64,000 bases of DNA, from the NCBI GenBank assembly GCA_900208305.1, contig OAPG01000009.1, forward strand, positions 434,001 to 498,000, in the 5' to 3' direction. Below are positions 61,299 to 64,000 of the stretch, in pieces (position 1 is the first letter of the stretch; each line of letters begins with the position of its first letter). The notes below the pieces were generated by a model. It did not search any database. It saw nothing but the letters and a program-made list of their open reading frames with translations, and was not told where the DNA came from. The position numbers were made by a program, and so were the translations under genes. This stretch comes from Melanopsichium pennsylvanicum. Taxonomy: Eukaryota; Basidiomycota; Ustilaginomycetes; Ustilaginales.

Positions 61299-64000
61299 AT
61301 GGCTCCACTCTTACTCAAAGTCAAAGGCAACAAATCCTTCAGCCCTTTCTCCAACCTCAACGATGAAGACTCCTTGTTGCGAACATGGCGTGTATGCACA
61401 AAGGTTGCAGCCCATCTCGAGCAAGGTCAGCGACTTGAGAATCTCAGTTGGAGGTTATGGTACCTTCACGATCTCATGGTCGAGAATGACGACGTCAAGA
61501 GCAGGCGCGATTTCAAGAGGCTCTCCAAGAGCACCGGTGAGAAGCTCGACCGCGACAAAGGTCGCGCAATCGGTGAACTCACTGCTCCCGACTTTCGCAA
61601 GACCGACTCCGGTGAGGCGCTCCGCAAAAAGGCTGCCGAGCGTCAAAAGCTGCGTGCTCTCGCTGTTGCCAAGCTCCAAGGCAAGTTCCGTAGCGGGCCA
61701 AGCAAACAGAGCCTCAAAGACATGCAGTATACGTTTGCCCTTGATCCCACCGTCAACTTCAAGCAGACCACTGTAGGTAGTAAGGATGCATCCAAGGAGT
61801 ACGCGCAGAACCAGCGCCAAAATGGTCCTGTCGGCACCACAAACAAGTTCCCCCTCAACCTTTCACCACAAGCCATGTCCAGCAACGACTCGACACGAGG
61901 CGGCGATACGATGGAGTTGAGCGCCAACTCGCACATTGATGCCAACATGACTGACACAAGCTCAACTTTTGATCAGATCATGGCCAGTGCTGGCTTGGGC
62001 GACATGGATAGCGCTTCCGGTGGCTACAGGATCGAGGACATCGAAGCAGCCGAGAGAGATCTGCTGCTCAACCATCATCTTGATCTCGACGCTCCACTCG
62101 ACAGCCTACTCGCAGGACTGGGCAACATGGACGATGTTCAGATGGACTTGGCAGAGCTCGGCTTCCCCGTGGACGACTTGCCTAGCTTCAACGCTCCTTT
62201 CGACCAAGCTTTGGCCGACCTCACAGCGCCTGCGTCTGCTTTCAGCTCCACCGGTCCCATTCGTCAGCAAGTCGGACCGGCAAAACGCAAACAGATCCAG
62301 AGGAAGAAGACCGATCCACAAACGGCAAAGCTCGCATCCGAGTTGGCGCGCAAGAAGGCAGAAGAGTTGAGGAACATCCGCAAGTTGACAGAGCAGACGA
62401 AGCGCACTCACATCCAGAACAATTCTCGACCCGAGTCCAAGGAGCCGTCTCCGGATGGTAGCGTAGGAAGCAACTGGAGCGCCAATCTCACCAACCAGAA
62501 TGGAGATGCTCAGTCTGACTGGGTCAGTTCGGCTACTTCGCTAATTGGCACCAACCAGAAGTTGACACAAAGTTTGCCAGAGGGTGCTCACCTACCTTTG
62601 AGCGGCTACGGCAGTCAAGCAAGTGCTCAGAACTCCAAGAGCAATCTGCATATAGACACTTCGCTCTCGACGATCCATGGTGGTGCTATGCAACCTCCGC
62701 CATTTGGCGCGCGCGGCACGTCGGTATCTGTACCCACCACACCATTGCTCGCACCCGAGGCTGGGCCTTTCCAGGGCGCCGACCGTCCAGTCGACTCGCT
62801 TTCCGCACCCTCTTCCCCGACGTTGAGACCTGCGCTGGGCAACATTGGCCGCTCTGGCTCAAGTCCCGGTCCATACACAGCGGCTGGCGCCTCCAAAGCT
62901 GCGATCAAGAGACACTCTACTGACGGCGCGTTGACCGGCACCGATGGCACGTCCAAACCCAAAGCTCGCGGCCGCCGAAGCATCGCCGGCTCGATTGCTT
63001 TCACAGCCATCAATCCCGATCTCAACAAAAAGATTGAAAGCCTTCCCGCAGGCAGCTCCACTCCAAGCGCCTCCTTCGCATCTGGTCCGGGCCCTTCTCA
63101 AGCCCAATGCACCAATTGTGGCGCAACCTCCACCCCGCTCTGGCGACGTGACCCCAACGATCTGCTACTCTGCAACGCCTGTGGGCTTTATCTCAAGCTG
63201 CACAAGACTCCTCGTCCCAAGAGCCTCAAAAATCACCACAGTCACTCGCATTCAGGGCACATTACCCCGTCCGCCACTCCTGGAGGTGCATCAGCCCCCG
63301 GCTCTCGCGCTGGCTCCCCTTCGCGCAGCGGATCTCCGGGTGCCGAGGACATGATGTCTTGCTTTAACTGTGGTACGTATACCACACCGTTGTGGAGGAA
63401 GGACGATTCAGGGCACACGGTCTGTAATGCGTGTGGTTTGTATTTGAAGCTTCACAACGAGCACAGACCGGTGACTATGAGGGCTGATGTGATCAAGAAG
63501 AGAAGCAGGTACGATGAGAAAAGGGGCAGGGCAAGCGCAGCTGGTTCCAGAAGGACTTCGCCTCAGCCTCAAAGTACGCCAATCTCTGCGGGGTCAGAAG
63601 GAGAGGCGATGGCGGTAGACAGACCACAGGGGCAAAGGACTAAGAGCAATAGTGTCACGTTCCAGTTGCAGCCAAATACCGCAGGCGGAGAGGCGGTCTC
63701 GAAGAGCGCTCCTGGATCAGTTGGACTTGCAGGTTCAAGTTGGCCAAGTATAGGTATGGAGGGAGAGGATACCAACATTGACCATCATGCGAATGATTCG
63801 TTTGCTACCTCTGCGAATAGATTCTCTGTGTGCGTGCCGATGACAGGGCAGCAGGCTAGCGCTAGTCCCGCGTCGGCAGCTGGATCGGGATCTACGGTTG
63901 AATCCACCACCGGACCTAGCTCTACAGGCTCCTCTTCAGCACCGGCAGGACAATTTGGATGGGCAACCCAATGGTCTCAGCAGTCCTCCACCACGCCCTC
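61299..64000 (+). CDS. GATA transcription factor with two zinc fingers, 3' end missing
   Basis: An open frame of 900 codons starts at ATG 61299 and runs without a stop past the right edge, so it is 3' partial. Residues about 34-90 (WRVCTKVAAHLEQGQRLENL, then SWRLWYLHDLMVENDDVKSR) match the DUF1752-type region of nitrogen-regulatory GATA factors such as AreA and Gaf1. Two GATA fingers follow: CTNCGATSTPLWRR near 604-628 and CFNCGTYTTPLWRK near 688-712. Each is CX2CX17CX2C followed by GLYLKLH and a basic tail. The 60-residue linker between them is His/Ser/Gly-rich and has no Cys-rich motif, unlike the iron repressors Urbs1, SRE and Fep1, which also have two fingers. Nitrogen-type regulation is therefore more likely than iron regulation, but two fingers are unusual for that group. 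Other parts are Ser/Gln-rich. Confidence 0.88.
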   Translation, partial: MAPLLLKVKGNKSFSPFSNLNDEDSLLRTWRVCTKVAAHLEQGQRLENLSWRLWYLHDLMVENDDVKSRRDFKRLSKSTGEKLDRDKGRAIGELTAPDFRKTDSGEALRKKAAERQKLRALAVAKLQGKFRSGPSKQSLKDMQYTFALDPTVNFKQTTVGSKDASKEYAQNQRQNGPVGTTNKFPLNLSPQAMSSNDSTRGGDTMELSANSHIDANMTDTSSTFDQIMASAGLGDMDSASGGYRIEDIEAAERDLLLNHHLDLDAPLDSLLAGLGNMDDVQMDLAELGFPVDDLPSFNAPFDQALADLTAPASAFSSTGPIRQQVGPAKRKQIQRKKTDPQTAKLASELARKKAEELRNIRKLTEQTKRTHIQNNSRPESKEPSPDGSVGSNWSANLTNQNGDAQSDWVSSATSLIGTNQKLTQSLPEGAHLPLSGYGSQASAQNSKSNLHIDTSLSTIHGGAMQPPPFGARGTSVSVPTTPLLAPEAGPFQGADRPVDSLSAPSSPTLRPALGNIGRSGSSPGPYTAAGASKAAIKRHSTDGALTGTDGTSKPKARGRRSIAGSIAFTAINPDLNKKIESLPAGSSTPSASFASGPGPSQAQCTNCGATSTPLWRRDPNDLLLCNACGLYLKLHKTPRPKSLKNHHSHSHSGHITPSATPGGASAPGSRAGSPSRSGSPGAEDMMSCFNCGTYTTPLWRKDDSGHTVCNACGLYLKLHNEHRPVTMRADVIKKRSRYDEKRGRASAAGSRRTSPQPQSTPISAGSEGEAMAVDRPQGQRTKSNSVTFQLQPNTAGGEAVSKSAPGSVGLAGSSWPSIGMEGEDTNIDHHANDSFATSANRFSVCVPMTGQQASASPASAAGSGSTVESTTGPSSTGSSSAPAGQFGWATQWSQQSSTTP

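Overview
The window reads as nuclear DNA of a basidiomycete smut fungus (Ustilaginales type). The signs are compact genes with few, short GTAAGT/CAG introns, long Ser/Gln-rich disordered tails, CT-rich leaders, a GCK-III kinase of the Don3/Nak1 kind, a small secreted orphan protein, and an island of LTR debris. I cannot fix the species. Apart from the island it is ordinary single-copy euchromatin.

Layout. 1-1841 holds the 3' part of a folate-pathway PABA synthase. It converges on an indoleamine 2,3-dioxygenase (2598-4340, minus) that carries a mitochondrial-type N-terminus. Next come an ankyrin protein (5619-7730, minus) and, beside it, an apparently overlooked two-exon small gene (7742-8177, minus). 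Cyclophilin (9410-9943) follows. A two-exon membrane protein of unknown role (10433-11763, minus) is divergent from the La RNA chaperone (12580-14028). Five-exon 3-ketodihydrosphingosine reductase (14312-15878, minus) is divergent from COG2 (16331-19762). Then come a Ste20/GCK-III kinase with a polyglutamine tract (20270-22490, minus), an OAC1-like mitochondrial carrier (25404-26519), SURF4/Erv29 (28807-30007), a 1124-residue Ser-rich orphan (32784-36158) and a secreted M28 aminopeptidase (36603-38252, minus).

38.7-43.1 kb is a transposon island. It holds a roughly 630-bp element built almost wholly of two long inverted arms. It also holds two solo LTRs of one family, each with a perfect and different 5-bp target duplication (ATCCC and CTGTG), and degenerate LTR-like pieces of a second family in both orientations. 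CpG content switches sharply between the old, CpG-poor host DNA and the younger, CpG-rich insertions.

The right part carries a Zn2Cys6 transcription factor (45626-48565), a GH47 alpha-mannosidase with a minisatellite-coded tail (49665-53147), TRAPPC8/Trs85 (53683-57945), a candidate secreted effector (58804-59622) and a GATA factor that runs off the right edge (61299-64000). The GATA gene has an open frame of about 900 codons with a DUF1752-like region and two zinc fingers.

Functionally, five loci serve the early secretory pathway: KDSR in the ER membrane, COG2 and TRAPPC8 as tethering subunits, SURF4 as cargo receptor and GH47 in N-glycan trimming. Nothing shows that they are co-regulated. 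The strongest leads are the target-site-flanked solo LTRs with the CpG mosaic, the long inverted-repeat element, the small split gene at 8 kb, the orphan secreted protein, the orphan with similar modules at both ends, and the tandem-finger GATA protein.
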